A stretch of DNA of 64,000 nucleotides, from the NCBI GenBank assembly GCA_013289585.1, contig JABCZR010000004.1, positions 124,001 through 188,000 on the forward strand, given 5' to 3'. Source of the DNA: Acidobacteriota bacterium. Its GTDB lineage: Bacteria; Acidobacteriota; Terriglobia; Acidiferrales; UBA7541. This document shows, in pieces, positions 34,161 through 42,519 of the stretch. The translations under genes and the position numbers were made by a program. Below the pieces are notes generated by a model. It was not told where the DNA came from, did not search any database, and was given only the letters and a program-made list of their open reading frames with translations. The first letter of the stretch is position 1; each line of letters starts with the position of its first letter.

Positions 34161-34724
34161 ATGGGCAACTTCTATACAAACGTCACGATGCGTGGACCAT
34201 CGCAATCCGACATCGCCGCGTTGCTTCGCAGTCTCAATCGAAATGCATTCTTGACACCTACAACGAACGGCTTCACCGTCATTTGCGACCGCGAGTGCGA
34301 AAATCAGGACACCGATTTGCTCGGGTCGCTCGCGCTCACGGCTTCGACGCATCTCGAATGCCCCGCTCTGGCCGTACTAAACCACGATGACGATGTGCTC
34401 TGGTATCAACTGTTTAACTCGGGAAAATTGCTGGACGCCTATATCTCGGCGTCCGAATGGTGGGAGGATCCTTCGGAGCCTGCTCCTCGGGGCAATCCGG
34501 AGATTCTTTGTAAATTTATGGGCGCGCCTGGCGATCAGGCCCGGGTGAAAAAAATTCTGGGCCGCTCGACCGGCGTGCTTGGCTATCTTTTCGCCATTGG
34601 CCGCCATCAAGATTTGCTGGAGGCTCTGGGCCAGCCGCCTTTTGCCGCGGGTCTTGGCTTTACGTACCTCAGCAAGGGGGAGCTCACTGCCGGTCTTGGT
34701 TCAAAGGAAATTCTTCTTGTTTGA
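34161..34724 (+). CDS. Hypothetical protein downstream of biotin carrier
   Basis: A 187-residue soluble protein starting MGNFYTNVTMRGPSQSDIAA, with no signal peptide or membrane segment. The start resembles a conserved hypothetical group (MGNxYTNxTLRGP), but I cannot give it a function. It begins 5 nt after the carrier gene and is likely co-transcribed. The segment WYQLFNSGKLLDAYISASEWWEDP is aromatic-rich. It ends just before a small hairpin (34733-34747) in front of the convergent SurA-like gene. Confidence 0.78.
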   Translation: MGNFYTNVTMRGPSQSDIAALLRSLNRNAFLTPTTNGFTVICDRECENQDTDLLGSLALTASTHLECPALAVLNHDDDVLWYQLFNSGKLLDAYISASEWWEDPSEPAPRGNPEILCKFMGAPGDQARVKKILGRSTGVLGYLFAIGRHQDLLEALGQPPFAAGLGFTYLSKGELTAGLGSKEILLV

Positions 34725-34732
34725 AAGAATGG

Positions 34733-34747
34733 GTCTCTGGCAGAGAC
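34733..34747. terminator. Small hairpin between convergent genes
   Basis: GTCTCT (34733-34738), GGC loop, AGAGAC (34742-34747), then AGTTTTC. The 6-bp perfect stem sits in the 28-bp gap between the plus-strand hypothetical gene and the minus-strand peptidyl-prolyl isomerase. The T-run is only four long, so this is at best a weak terminator. Confidence 0.35.
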
Positions 34748-34752
34748 AGTTT

Positions 34753-35850
34753 TCAGTGCCCGATGGACTTCGGCGGCATCGTGGTCTTCGCCGCATCGGG
34801 CAGCTTGCCCGCCGCTTCAATCACCTGCTCCGCCAGATAATTTGTCTCTCGCGCTTCGTCGCGTGCAATGGCCAGGTAAGCGGCCTTCAATAGCTGTTCT
34901 TTGCGGTTGCGCAGCGTATCGCGAATGGTCTGTTGTACCTGTGGATCATTGATCCCGCGCAGTCCGGGCGACTCGCGCGTTATCAACTTCAGAATCCGGT
35001 AACCTTCTTTCAATTGGATTGGCGGGCTCACCTGTCCCGGCTTCAATCCAACGACCATCTTCTTCAGCGCGGGATCGGATTGGTTCAGCGCGGACTCCGG
35101 CACATACCCCAGGTCGCCGCCGGTCGCCGCCGAATTCATGTCTTCGGAATAATCCATCGCCAGCTGCGCGAAATCCGCGCCGCTGTTCAGCCGGTCCATC
35201 AGCATTTTTACTTTGCGCTGCGCTTCTGCCTCATTGGTGGCATCGTCATTTTTGCGATTGCGAATTTGCGGCTCTTTTCTCGGCGTTACAACGATCTGTG
35301 CGATGCGGTACTGCGGCTCCGCCACGTTAAACTGCGCCTTGTTCGCATTGTAGAAATCCGCGACGTCCTGATCCGTGATGACAATCTTCGCCACCACTTC
35401 ACGGTTCATCAGCTTGGTAATGGAAAGTTGCCGGCGCAGGTCGCGTTTCAGGTCATCCACGGAAACGCCGCCGCTCTTCAACTGGCGCTGGAATTCTTCC
35501 TCCGTGTAAGGGCTCTTCAGTTCGGTGAACTTGTCTTCGACTTCGCCGTCGCTGGCCTCGAGGTTCAACTTCTTCGCGCGTTCCAGTAGAATCTCGTTGT
35601 TGATCAGCTCGTCCAGCACGTTCAGCTTGAGGGAAAGAGCTTCTTCCTGCGATGGTTCCTGGCCCTCGGGGTTCACGCGCGTGCGGTAATATTTTTCAAC
35701 TTCATCGCGCTTAATCTCTTTTCCGTTGACGACTGCCCACACGTCGGGCGCATGTTGCGTCTGCTTGTTGCAGCCCGCCAGTATGGCGAACAGCATGGCC
35801 GCCAGCGGTAGCAACGCGACGGCGCGCTTCACTCCCTTTGACTGCTTCAT
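34753..35850 (-). CDS. SurA/PpiC-type peptidyl-prolyl cis-trans isomerase lipoprotein
   Basis: A periplasmic folding chaperone. The 365-residue protein starts at ATG 35850 with a lipoprotein signal (ALLPLAAMLFAILAGC, lipobox Cys27); an ATG 42 nt upstream is less favoured. A SurA-N-like helical domain follows (VVNGKEIKRDEVEKYYRTRV to about 190). The parvulin domain covers residues about 195-310, with YRIAQIVVTPRKEP, NSGADFAQLAMDYSEDMNSA, GGDLGYVPESAL and PPIQLKEGYRILKL. It is downstream of rpmB on the minus strand, 52 nt away. Confidence 0.92.
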   Translation of the reverse strand: MKQSKGVKRAVALLPLAAMLFAILAGCNKQTQHAPDVWAVVNGKEIKRDEVEKYYRTRVNPEGQEPSQEEALSLKLNVLDELINNEILLERAKKLNLEASDGEVEDKFTELKSPYTEEEFQRQLKSGGVSVDDLKRDLRRQLSITKLMNREVVAKIVITDQDVADFYNANKAQFNVAEPQYRIAQIVVTPRKEPQIRNRKNDDATNEAEAQRKVKMLMDRLNSGADFAQLAMDYSEDMNSAATGGDLGYVPESALNQSDPALKKMVVGLKPGQVSPPIQLKEGYRILKLITRESPGLRGINDPQVQQTIRDTLRNRKEQLLKAAYLAIARDEARETNYLAEQVIEAAGKLPDAAKTTMPPKSIGH

Positions 35851-35902
35851 CGAGCGCCCCAAGAAATGCAGGATTGCAGCAGGTAAGTCCAAGGTTGGAG
35901 GC

Positions 35903-36094
35903 TCAGGCGGCTTTCTTCACCTTGCCGGCACGGATGCACGCCGTGCAGATACGCACTTGCTTCTTCACGCCCGCCACGACTGCGTGCACGCGTTTCAGAT
36001 TCGGATTCCACCGCCGCCGGCGCGTGTTGTTCGCGTGGCTCACCACGTTTCCATAATGCGGCCCTTTGCCGCAAAAATCACACTTCAGTGCCAT
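35903..36094 (-). CDS. rpmB: 50S ribosomal protein L28
   Basis: Bacterial bL28. The 63-residue protein begins [16 protein letters not shown], then [18 protein letters not shown], the hallmark of the family. Two CxxC pairs (Cys5/Cys8 and Cys50/Cys53 in [10 protein letters not shown]) indicate the zinc-binding C+ form. On the minus strand a candidate promoter (TTTCTG, 16 bp, TAATAT) lies upstream; CAGGAA precedes the ATG. It is unlinked to rpmG here. Confidence 0.96.
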   Translation of the reverse strand: MALKCDFCGKGPHYGNVVSHANNTRRRRWNPNLKRVHAVVAGVKKQVRICTACIRAGKVKKAA

Positions 36095-36472
36095 TGTTTT
36101 TCCTGCTTACTCTTTATATTAGCCTGGATTGTCTGCACAGAAACCAGCAAGACCAAGCTCCTTATTCTAGCAGACCCTCTACCCCCAACAAAGTACGGGT
36201 TTTTAGTCCGGATGACTTTGCGGTTGGAGACTTGGGCCACGAACGCAATTCTGGGAAGCGTCCTTCTCCGTTCGAATGCAGCTTGAGGCGCACCTGTTCT
36301 TTCGTACGGTATGCTTTGTAGCGCCGCGTACCAGTAACTCCCCCAATCGCGTTGAACCAACAGGGTTTGCAGGCGGATAAGAGGACGTCTGGCCCCCCGT
36401 ACCATTGTCGCTGTTTAACCTGCCTTTTAATGTGCCGCTTAGCTTGCGTGGTTGTCTGCGCGGGTTTAAATT
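36095..36472. other. 378-bp gap between divergent rpmB and HEAT-protein genes
   Basis: No convincing gene. The minus-strand frame over 36085-36405 is basic and has no domain. The left end contains the likely rpmB promoter (TAATAT reading leftwards, near 36112-36117). The rest has no tRNA-like or riboswitch-like structure that I can recognise, and no clear promoter for the downstream plus-strand gene. Confidence 0.5.
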
Positions 36473-37504
36473 ATGGCTTCATCATTCGAACAGCCTTCTG
36501 GTCGCTCCGGCACACAGCTGGAGGCGCCCGCCGCATCTCCCCGCGATTCGGTATTCCCGATTCGCCCCAGCCGCCTTGCCTGGTGCCTCGCGCTCCTCGC
36601 CTTTCTCTCCGTCACTGCAGGTTTTCAGGTTGCTCGCTTTCAAATTGTTCGTGCAAACTGGCTAACCCCGACACTCGCGCAATCAGGATCATCTCTACAG
36701 GCGCCGCCCGCGCTTGTCTCCGATTCCCTGCCTGGCGCAGCAAACAAAGAAATTGAAAGGATCAGCCATCTGGCGCCGCAACAGCAGGTGGAGCGGCTGC
36801 TCGATCTCGCCATTCATCGAAATGAGCCATCGCTCGAGCTGATTCACCAGAATTTGGATGCGTGGCGAGGCCGCCTGGAGAATACCGACCGGCTTTTCCA
36901 TCTTGTGCTCGCGGCGCTGGAATCCGAGGATCCCCGCGTTCGAATCGCCGCACTAGAAATCGATCTCGCGGCCAGCAATCTCAGCAAGTCCCCGGAAAGC
37001 GTCGCGCATCTTCTAAACCAGATTCACAACGACCCCGAAAGCCGCTCGCTGACGCTCTGGAGACTCGGCGCGCTCGGCAATCGTGGCGTTGAGCCGGCCA
37101 CGGTGCTGGCGACTCTCCTCCGCTACGCGCATGACCCCAGCCAGCAAACTCGTTTCTGGGCCGTGGAAGGATTAGCCATGCTCGGCACGGACGAGTCCAT
37201 CGACCCGCTTCTTTCGATTATGGCGCACGACTCTTCGCCGAAAATCCGTGAACGCGCGGCGTGCAACCTAGCGCATTCCGGCATGCTCACCGGCGAACAG
37301 CGTCTGACCGCCGTTCCCGAGTTACTCAATCTTCTCGACGATGATTCCCTGGACTCTGCCACGAAGGACCTGGTCTATGCTGCGTTGCACTCCATTACGG
37401 GCGCGGACTTCGGCAAAAATCCCGATGCCTGGCGCGACTGGTGGGCCCACCACGACCGTCCCGAAAAGCCGCATCACGTTCCCCGAGGCCTGCTGCGCAC
37501 CTGA
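36473..37504 (+). CDS. Membrane-anchored HEAT-repeat protein
   Basis: A 343-residue protein. One transmembrane segment (about residues 34-52, LAWCLALLAFLSVTAGFQV) follows a polar N-terminal stretch, then helical HEAT-like repeats from about 125: RVRIAALEIDLAASNL, RSLTLWRLGALGNRG, TRFWAVEGLAMLGTDESIDPL and KIRERAACNLAHSGML. The end contains SITGADFGKNPDAWRDWWAHH, a motif also seen in other bacterial HEAT proteins (GxDxGxNxxAWxxWW). Scaffold or adaptor roles are likely but unspecific. No Shine-Dalgarno is clear. Confidence 0.8.
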   Translation: MASSFEQPSGRSGTQLEAPAASPRDSVFPIRPSRLAWCLALLAFLSVTAGFQVARFQIVRANWLTPTLAQSGSSLQAPPALVSDSLPGAANKEIERISHLAPQQQVERLLDLAIHRNEPSLELIHQNLDAWRGRLENTDRLFHLVLAALESEDPRVRIAALEIDLAASNLSKSPESVAHLLNQIHNDPESRSLTLWRLGALGNRGVEPATVLATLLRYAHDPSQQTRFWAVEGLAMLGTDESIDPLLSIMAHDSSPKIRERAACNLAHSGMLTGEQRLTAVPELLNLLDDDSLDSATKDLVYAALHSITGADFGKNPDAWRDWWAHHDRPEKPHHVPRGLLRT

Positions 37505-37662
37505 AGTCCGTGCCCGCGCGGCTAGATTCCTTCCGCGATCCTCGCCACACACCACTTCATATCGTAGGATTCGTTCACGGGTTGTGATAACCCGACCTTT
37601 TCCGCAGCGTCCAAGCTGGATGAGGGCTTAACACCTGCGTTATGCTTTCACTAGGAGGCCCA

Positions 37663-38532
37663 ATGAAACGCCGCGAATTCCTCCATCGCACCGCTTGCGC
37701 CGCCGGAGGCACCTGGCTTCATTCGAACGCGTTCCCCCGCCGGGCCTTCGTCGTTCCTCCACTTTCCCAAAAGTTCTCCGCTTCCGACACCGTCACCCTC
37801 GGTAAGACCGGTATCCAGACCAGCCGCCTTGCGATGGGCACCGGCACCGTTGGAGTCGGCCATCATTCCCACCAGACCGCTCTCGGTGTAAAAGGCCTCT
37901 CCGAACTCCTCCTCAATGGCTACGACCACGGTCTTCGTTTTTTTGACGCCGCCGATTCCTACGGTAGCCACCCGCACGTCGCGGAAGCCCTCAAGCATGT
38001 TCCTCGTGACAAAGTGACTGTGCTCACCAAGACCTGGGCGCGCGATGCCGCCTCCGCACGCGCCGATCTCGACCGTTTCCGCCGTGAACTCGGCGTAGAA
38101 CAAATCGACATTTGCCTCATGCACTGTCTCACCGAACACGATTGGACCGAACAGTTCAAGGGCGTCATGGACGTTCTCTCCGAAGCCAAGCAGAAAGGCA
38201 TCATTCGCGCCCATGGTTGCTCCTGCCACAGCATCGAAGCCCTCCGTACCGCCACAAAATCCTCGTGGGTCGAAGTGCATCTCGTTCGAATCAATCCCGT
38301 CGGTGCTTACATGGACTCCGATCCCGATACCCTCGTCAGCGTCATCCGCGAGATGCGCGCTGCCGGTAAGGGCATCGTCGGCATGAAAATTCTTGGCCAG
38401 GGCGAGCTCCGCAATCGCCAGGACGAAGCCCTCAAGTTCGCACTCTCCCTCAATCTCCTCGACGCTTTCACCATCGGCGCCGAATCCATCTCCGAGCAGC
38501 AGGACCTCATCCGCCGCATCGCCGCTGCCTGA
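37663..38532 (+). CDS. Aldo/keto reductase, secreted by a Tat-like signal
   Basis: A 289-residue aldo/keto reductase-fold protein. Residues 1-20, MKRREFLHRTACAAGGTWLH, resemble a Tat signal (RR-x-F-L), suggesting export with cofactor. The reductase fold is seen in TLGKTGIQTSRLAMGTG, FFDAADSYGSH (catalytic Asp and Tyr), VTVLTKTW (Lys), ICLMHCLTE (His) and GMKILGQGEL near 245. The start at 37663 has AGGAGG 5 nt upstream; an in-frame ATG 21 nt earlier is less suitable. Substrate unknown. Confidence 0.88.
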   Translation: MKRREFLHRTACAAGGTWLHSNAFPRRAFVVPPLSQKFSASDTVTLGKTGIQTSRLAMGTGTVGVGHHSHQTALGVKGLSELLLNGYDHGLRFFDAADSYGSHPHVAEALKHVPRDKVTVLTKTWARDAASARADLDRFRRELGVEQIDICLMHCLTEHDWTEQFKGVMDVLSEAKQKGIIRAHGCSCHSIEALRTATKSSWVEVHLVRINPVGAYMDSDPDTLVSVIREMRAAGKGIVGMKILGQGELRNRQDEALKFALSLNLLDAFTIGAESISEQQDLIRRIAAA

Positions 38533-38805
38533 CCGCCTCCCCTCATTTTTGCTAGCCAGCCCCCATCCCCTCAAGCTACAATTCCTTTCGTCATACACGG
38601 TCCGCAAACACTCGGACTTCCGGCGCAGTCGAAACGCAAGGGCCGCGCCAAGGACAACGCTCATGTTCGTCCCCCAAATCGCTGTACGCAGCTAATCCGC
38701 CGCTAGCGCGGATCGCATCCTCCTCTGTTTCTTTCTATCCATTTTCTCGACCGCGCCCGCGCGCCTGATTTTCAGGAAGCGCCTGCGCAGAATGTAAAGG
38801 TTTTC

Positions 38806-40224
38806 ATGTCGCAGGAACAAACCGCTCTCGCCACTTCCATACCTACCTTGTGGAGCTCCATCCGCGAATCGCTTCGCGGCTCCCACCAGGACTTCACCAC
38901 CGGCAGCCTCAATCGCGCCATTCTCCTGCTCGCCATTCCCATGGTCCTGGAGATGGTGCTGGAGTCGCTTTTCGCCGTCGTGGATGTTTTCTGGGTCGGC
39001 CGTCTCGGCGCCGATGCCATTGCCACCGTCGGCCTCACGGAATCGCTCCTCAGCCTGGTCATGGCCATCGGCTTCGGCCTCAGCCTCTCGACCACCGCCA
39101 TGGTCGCACGCCGCATCGGCGAAAAAGATCCTGCCGGCGCGGCCGTTGCCGGCGTTCAAGCCATTGCCATCGGTCTTGCAATCTCCGCGCTCGTTGGCAT
39201 TCCGTGTCTTTTCTACGCGCCGCACTTGCTTCGTCTCATGGGCGCGTCCCGGCAGATCCTCGCCGTCGGCTCCGGTTACGCCCGCATTGCCCTCGGTGGC
39301 AGCGGCGCCATCATGCTGCTGTTCCTCAACAACGCCATCTTCCGCGGCGCCGGCGACGCAGCCATCGCCATGCGCCTCCTCTGGGTCTCCAACATCATTA
39401 ATCTTGTCCTCGATCCGTGCTTGATCTTTGGCTGGGGCCCCTTTCCCAAGCTTGGCGTTACCGGCGCTGCTCTCGCCACTTTCACAGGCCGCAGCATTGG
39501 CGTTCTCTATCAGTTCTATCGCCTTCTCCGCGGCTCGGAGCGCATCCGCATCCTTCGCAGCCAGATCCGTCTCAACCTCGGTGTTCTCTGGCGTCTGTTG
39601 CGTGTCTCCTTCACCGGCATTCTGCAATTTGCCATCGCGCATACCAGTTGGATCGGCCTCGTTCGCATCGTCAGCATCTTCGGCTCCGCCGCGCTCGCCG
39701 GCTACACCATCGCTATCCGCATTGTCATCTTCATTATTCTGCCGAGCTGGGGACTCAGCAATGCCGCTGCCACCCTCGTGGGCCAGAATCTGGGTGCCAG
39801 GCAGCCCGAGCGCGCCGAGACTTCCGTCTGGCGCACCGGCCTCTACAACATGATCTTTCTCGGTCTCATCGGCGTCTTTTTCATCGTTTTCGCCGAGCCG
39901 GTCATCCGCCTTTTCACCAGCGATCCCGCTGTCGTTCCGCTGGCCGCTTCCTGCCTGCGGATCATCAGCTACGGCAATATCGGCTACGCTTACGGCATGG
40001 TCATGCTCCAGGCCTTTAACGGCGCTGGTGATACCGTCACTCCCACCATCGTGAATTTCTTCGGCTTCTGGCTGGTGGAAATTCCCTTGGCCTACTTCCT
40101 GGCGATCACCGTTGGCATGCGCTCCCGCGGAGTCTTCTGGTCTATCGTTATCGCCGAAGCCTTCATCGCCGCCGTCAGCGTCGTCCTCTTCAAGCGCGGT
40201 CGCTGGAAGCTCCAGCAAATTTGA
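38806..40224 (+). CDS. MATE-family multidrug/toxin efflux transporter
   Basis: A 472-residue protein with twelve predicted helices in two homologous halves. The first MATE region is LNRAILLLAIPMVLEMVLESLFAVVDVFWVGRLGADAIATVG (residues about 32-73), the second begins FVRSVIS-like after residue 250 with LRVSFTGILQFAIAHTSWIGLVRIV. AGAGDA-like motif (GAGDAAIAM) is near 180. It is a Na+ or H+ antiporter of cationic drugs by family; no regulator is adjacent. A large minus-strand open frame over the same bases is an artefact of codon composition. Confidence 0.93.
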   Translation: MSQEQTALATSIPTLWSSIRESLRGSHQDFTTGSLNRAILLLAIPMVLEMVLESLFAVVDVFWVGRLGADAIATVGLTESLLSLVMAIGFGLSLSTTAMVARRIGEKDPAGAAVAGVQAIAIGLAISALVGIPCLFYAPHLLRLMGASRQILAVGSGYARIALGGSGAIMLLFLNNAIFRGAGDAAIAMRLLWVSNIINLVLDPCLIFGWGPFPKLGVTGAALATFTGRSIGVLYQFYRLLRGSERIRILRSQIRLNLGVLWRLLRVSFTGILQFAIAHTSWIGLVRIVSIFGSAALAGYTIAIRIVIFIILPSWGLSNAAATLVGQNLGARQPERAETSVWRTGLYNMIFLGLIGVFFIVFAEPVIRLFTSDPAVVPLAASCLRIISYGNIGYAYGMVMLQAFNGAGDTVTPTIVNFFGFWLVEIPLAYFLAITVGMRSRGVFWSIVIAEAFIAAVSVVLFKRGRWKLQQI

Positions 40225-40360
40225 CCATACTCCTTCGCGGCTCAGGCTGCTCTCGACTCTAGACTTGTCTGCCCTGGCTCCGCATCAATTTGCCCTGTAA
40301 CGATTCCTCTCAATCCAGCACAATCCTTCACAGGCACCAAGGTGAAGGAATACTGATTCC

Positions 40361-41185
40361 ATGCCGGATGGCCAGCCGAACACCATCAAAGTCCTCTCCG
40401 TGGACGGAGGCGGCATTCGCGGCATTATCCCTGCGGTGCTCCTTGGTGAGATCCAGAAGCGCCTGAGCAAGGAGCTTTGCCAGACGTTTGACCTGATCGC
40501 CGGAACTTCTACGGGCGGTATCATCGCGCTGGGTCTCGGCACGCTCTGCAACAACGGCAAACCTTATACCCCAGATCAACTCCTCAATCTTTATCTCCAG
40601 AATGGATCGGCTATTTTTCAGAAAAGCTGGCTCACGCCTCTGCGGCAGCTCCTTTTCCCGAAATACTCCGTCGATGGTTTGCAAAAAACCCTCACCAGGT
40701 TTTTCCAGTCCACGGAATTCTGTACCGCTCAGACCCCGCTTCTCATCTCCAGCTACAATCTCCAGAAACAGATGCCGTTTTTCTTCAAGAGTCACCTGAT
40801 CGCTGCTCGTCCGGACTACAACTGGAAAGTCGTCGACATCGCCCGGGCCACTTCTGCTGCGCCGACCTTTTTCCCGCCCTTTCATCTCGTACGCGGCGCA
40901 GACGACTACGCCCTCGTCGATGGCGGGGTCTTCGTCAATAACCCGTCCATGGCCGCGTTCGTGGAAGCGCGCTTGCTCTACCCGGATCGCCTGCAGGTTT
41001 CCGGCTTGCCCCTCGCCGCCGGACAAATGGACAACGTTTCGCCCGATAATCTCGTCACGCTCCAGACCCTTGCCAAGAACTATCTGGCCGCGAATTCCTC
41101 CCAATTCGATCAAGTTTGCGCCGAACTCAAACCCGGCCGGGGCAGCAACATGCCCGGCATCGGCCGCCCGGCTGGCGGTCAGTGA
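40361..41185 (+). CDS. Patatin-like phospholipase, possibly internally deleted
   Basis: A 274-residue patatin-like lipid acyl hydrolase. The oxyanion motif DGGGIRG is at about residues 15-21, the nucleophile elbow GTSTGG (about 48-53, Ser50) and the catalytic DGG in LVDGGVFVNNPSMAA (about 186-200). In typical family members the segment after this motif carries a VSLGTG strand about 15 residues later; here the sequence passes directly from ARLLYPDRLQVSG to the tail DNLVTLQTLAKNY. This suggests an internal loss of about 50-70 residues. The catalytic dyad is retained, so activity may persist. Confidence 0.83.
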   Translation: MPDGQPNTIKVLSVDGGGIRGIIPAVLLGEIQKRLSKELCQTFDLIAGTSTGGIIALGLGTLCNNGKPYTPDQLLNLYLQNGSAIFQKSWLTPLRQLLFPKYSVDGLQKTLTRFFQSTEFCTAQTPLLISSYNLQKQMPFFFKSHLIAARPDYNWKVVDIARATSAAPTFFPPFHLVRGADDYALVDGGVFVNNPSMAAFVEARLLYPDRLQVSGLPLAAGQMDNVSPDNLVTLQTLAKNYLAANSSQFDQVCAELKPGRGSNMPGIGRPAGGQ

Positions 41186-41218
41186 AAGTGGAATGCTTGG
41201 TCCGTTGTTTCATGCCTC

Positions 41219-42313
41219 TCAGTGATCGTGGGACATGGTGGCCATATCGTGGCTTGGTTTAGTTTTGCGACGTAGCGCGGCCATGACTTTGTCGTCGACG
41301 GGGACAAAGTAACCGACGGCAATCCCCATTGCGCCATCATGCAGGAGCTTTCCCGTCGGGTTTTCGTACGTCGCGGAAATCTTCAGCACATCTCCCGCGC
41401 CGAATTTGTACCCACCTTCGGCAAAGAACAATTTCGTTGGCATGGACAGGAGCTGCCCCTGGCCGTCCACTTTTGCATCCAGTGTGGCCACCGTTTCTTT
41501 GCGTGAAACATCCTGTAGCACGACCTGCCTCCCATAATCGTGCAGGTGACCGCCAACGCCGAGCAACACACCGTTGTATTTCACTGTTACCATCCCCGAT
41601 TTTTCGCTTTTCCCGGCAGGCAAGTCATAACCCGAATTCCCACAGGACGACACGTCCATCCATGCCGGATATACATTCTTTCTGGGCTGGGATACGGAAT
41701 CACTCAACCGCTGGAAAGGAATCACTACTTCGAGATAGACCTTGTCGTATGGCATGGCCGTGGGGTTATACACCATCGTCTCGATGCGGATCCTGTCGTC
41801 TTTCTGCACGTGATAACCGTAGCCCGGCACTTCCGCCCAGTCGGTCATCTCACTTCCGGCGCCAAAAATGTGCTCTTCCTTGTTCGGGCAGAGAAAATCC
41901 GCGCGGTTTTCGTTCCAGAACGCCGTGTGATGTAGCGGGGTTCCCGGCACAGCGTTGCCGCCTGCGTCCACGAGCCTGGGATGATACGCGAGCAGCCAGC
42001 CGTCCATCGGTACGTCCCACACCAGATCCGGCGGCTGCGGCATTTTCATATGCCCGGTGTTGGCGGGCAGAGTCATAGGGCCGACGCGGAGGGTAATGGT
42101 ATGTGCCGTCTCATCCACCTTGGCATCCAGCGTCACGCCCTTAGCCACCGCATGGTGCATGCCTCCCTGCATGAAGCCGCCATGGTGCTCGTGTTCCATG
42201 TCAGGAGGTGGCGTCGTAGGTTTTTCCTGCTGGCCCAGAATCGCAACGGGAGCGCACATTGCGCTTGCTGCCAGCAGACTCATACAAGAGTTTCGTTTTC
42301 CGCATGGTTCCAC
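41219..42313 (-). CDS. Exported His/Met-rich protein, possibly copper-monooxygenase-like
   Basis: A 364-residue exported protein (MEPCGKRNSCMSLLAASAM, cleavage near LGQ). The mature N-terminus is His/Met-rich (DMEHEHHGGFMQGGMHH). Blocks GTPLHHTAFWNEN (about 120-132) and GGHLHDYGRQVVL (about 257-269) place His pairs where type-2 copper monooxygenases (PHM/DBH-like) bind copper, but the overall similarity is too weak for a firm call. The end carries HDMATMSHDH. The GTG start has GAGG 4 nt upstream. It converges with the patatin gene. Confidence 0.6.
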   Translation of the reverse strand: MEPCGKRNSCMSLLAASAMCAPVAILGQQEKPTTPPPDMEHEHHGGFMQGGMHHAVAKGVTLDAKVDETAHTITLRVGPMTLPANTGHMKMPQPPDLVWDVPMDGWLLAYHPRLVDAGGNAVPGTPLHHTAFWNENRADFLCPNKEEHIFGAGSEMTDWAEVPGYGYHVQKDDRIRIETMVYNPTAMPYDKVYLEVVIPFQRLSDSVSQPRKNVYPAWMDVSSCGNSGYDLPAGKSEKSGMVTVKYNGVLLGVGGHLHDYGRQVVLQDVSRKETVATLDAKVDGQGQLLSMPTKLFFAEGGYKFGAGDVLKISATYENPTGKLLHDGAMGIAVGYFVPVDDKVMAALRRKTKPSHDMATMSHDH

Positions 42314-42519
42314 TCCGCCTCGCGTTTCTTTGCCGATCCACGGCGTACCACCCCCATCATATCTCCGCGCGATGCGTGGCGTCTCGTTTCCGCGCTGCTC
42401 TGCGTTCCGAGCTCCCGCTGCTGCCGAATCTTTTACGAAACGGCAAGGTGACGAAGATTCATTTACTTTAGCGCTGATTTGATTGATGGAAGGCAGTCAG
42501 CCAAAGCAGAGAAAAAATC

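Noticed and set aside
38533-38805. A small gene between the aldo/keto reductase and MATE genes
   Set aside because: The only frames present are short, serine/arginine-rich shadows; the MATE start with AAAGG upstream is well defined.
38692-40218. 508-residue open frame on the minus strand opposite the MATE gene
   Set aside because: It is rich in Asp, Glu, Gly and Ala with no hydrophobic core or domain; it is the antisense of a GC-rich transporter gene and depends on that gene's codon use.
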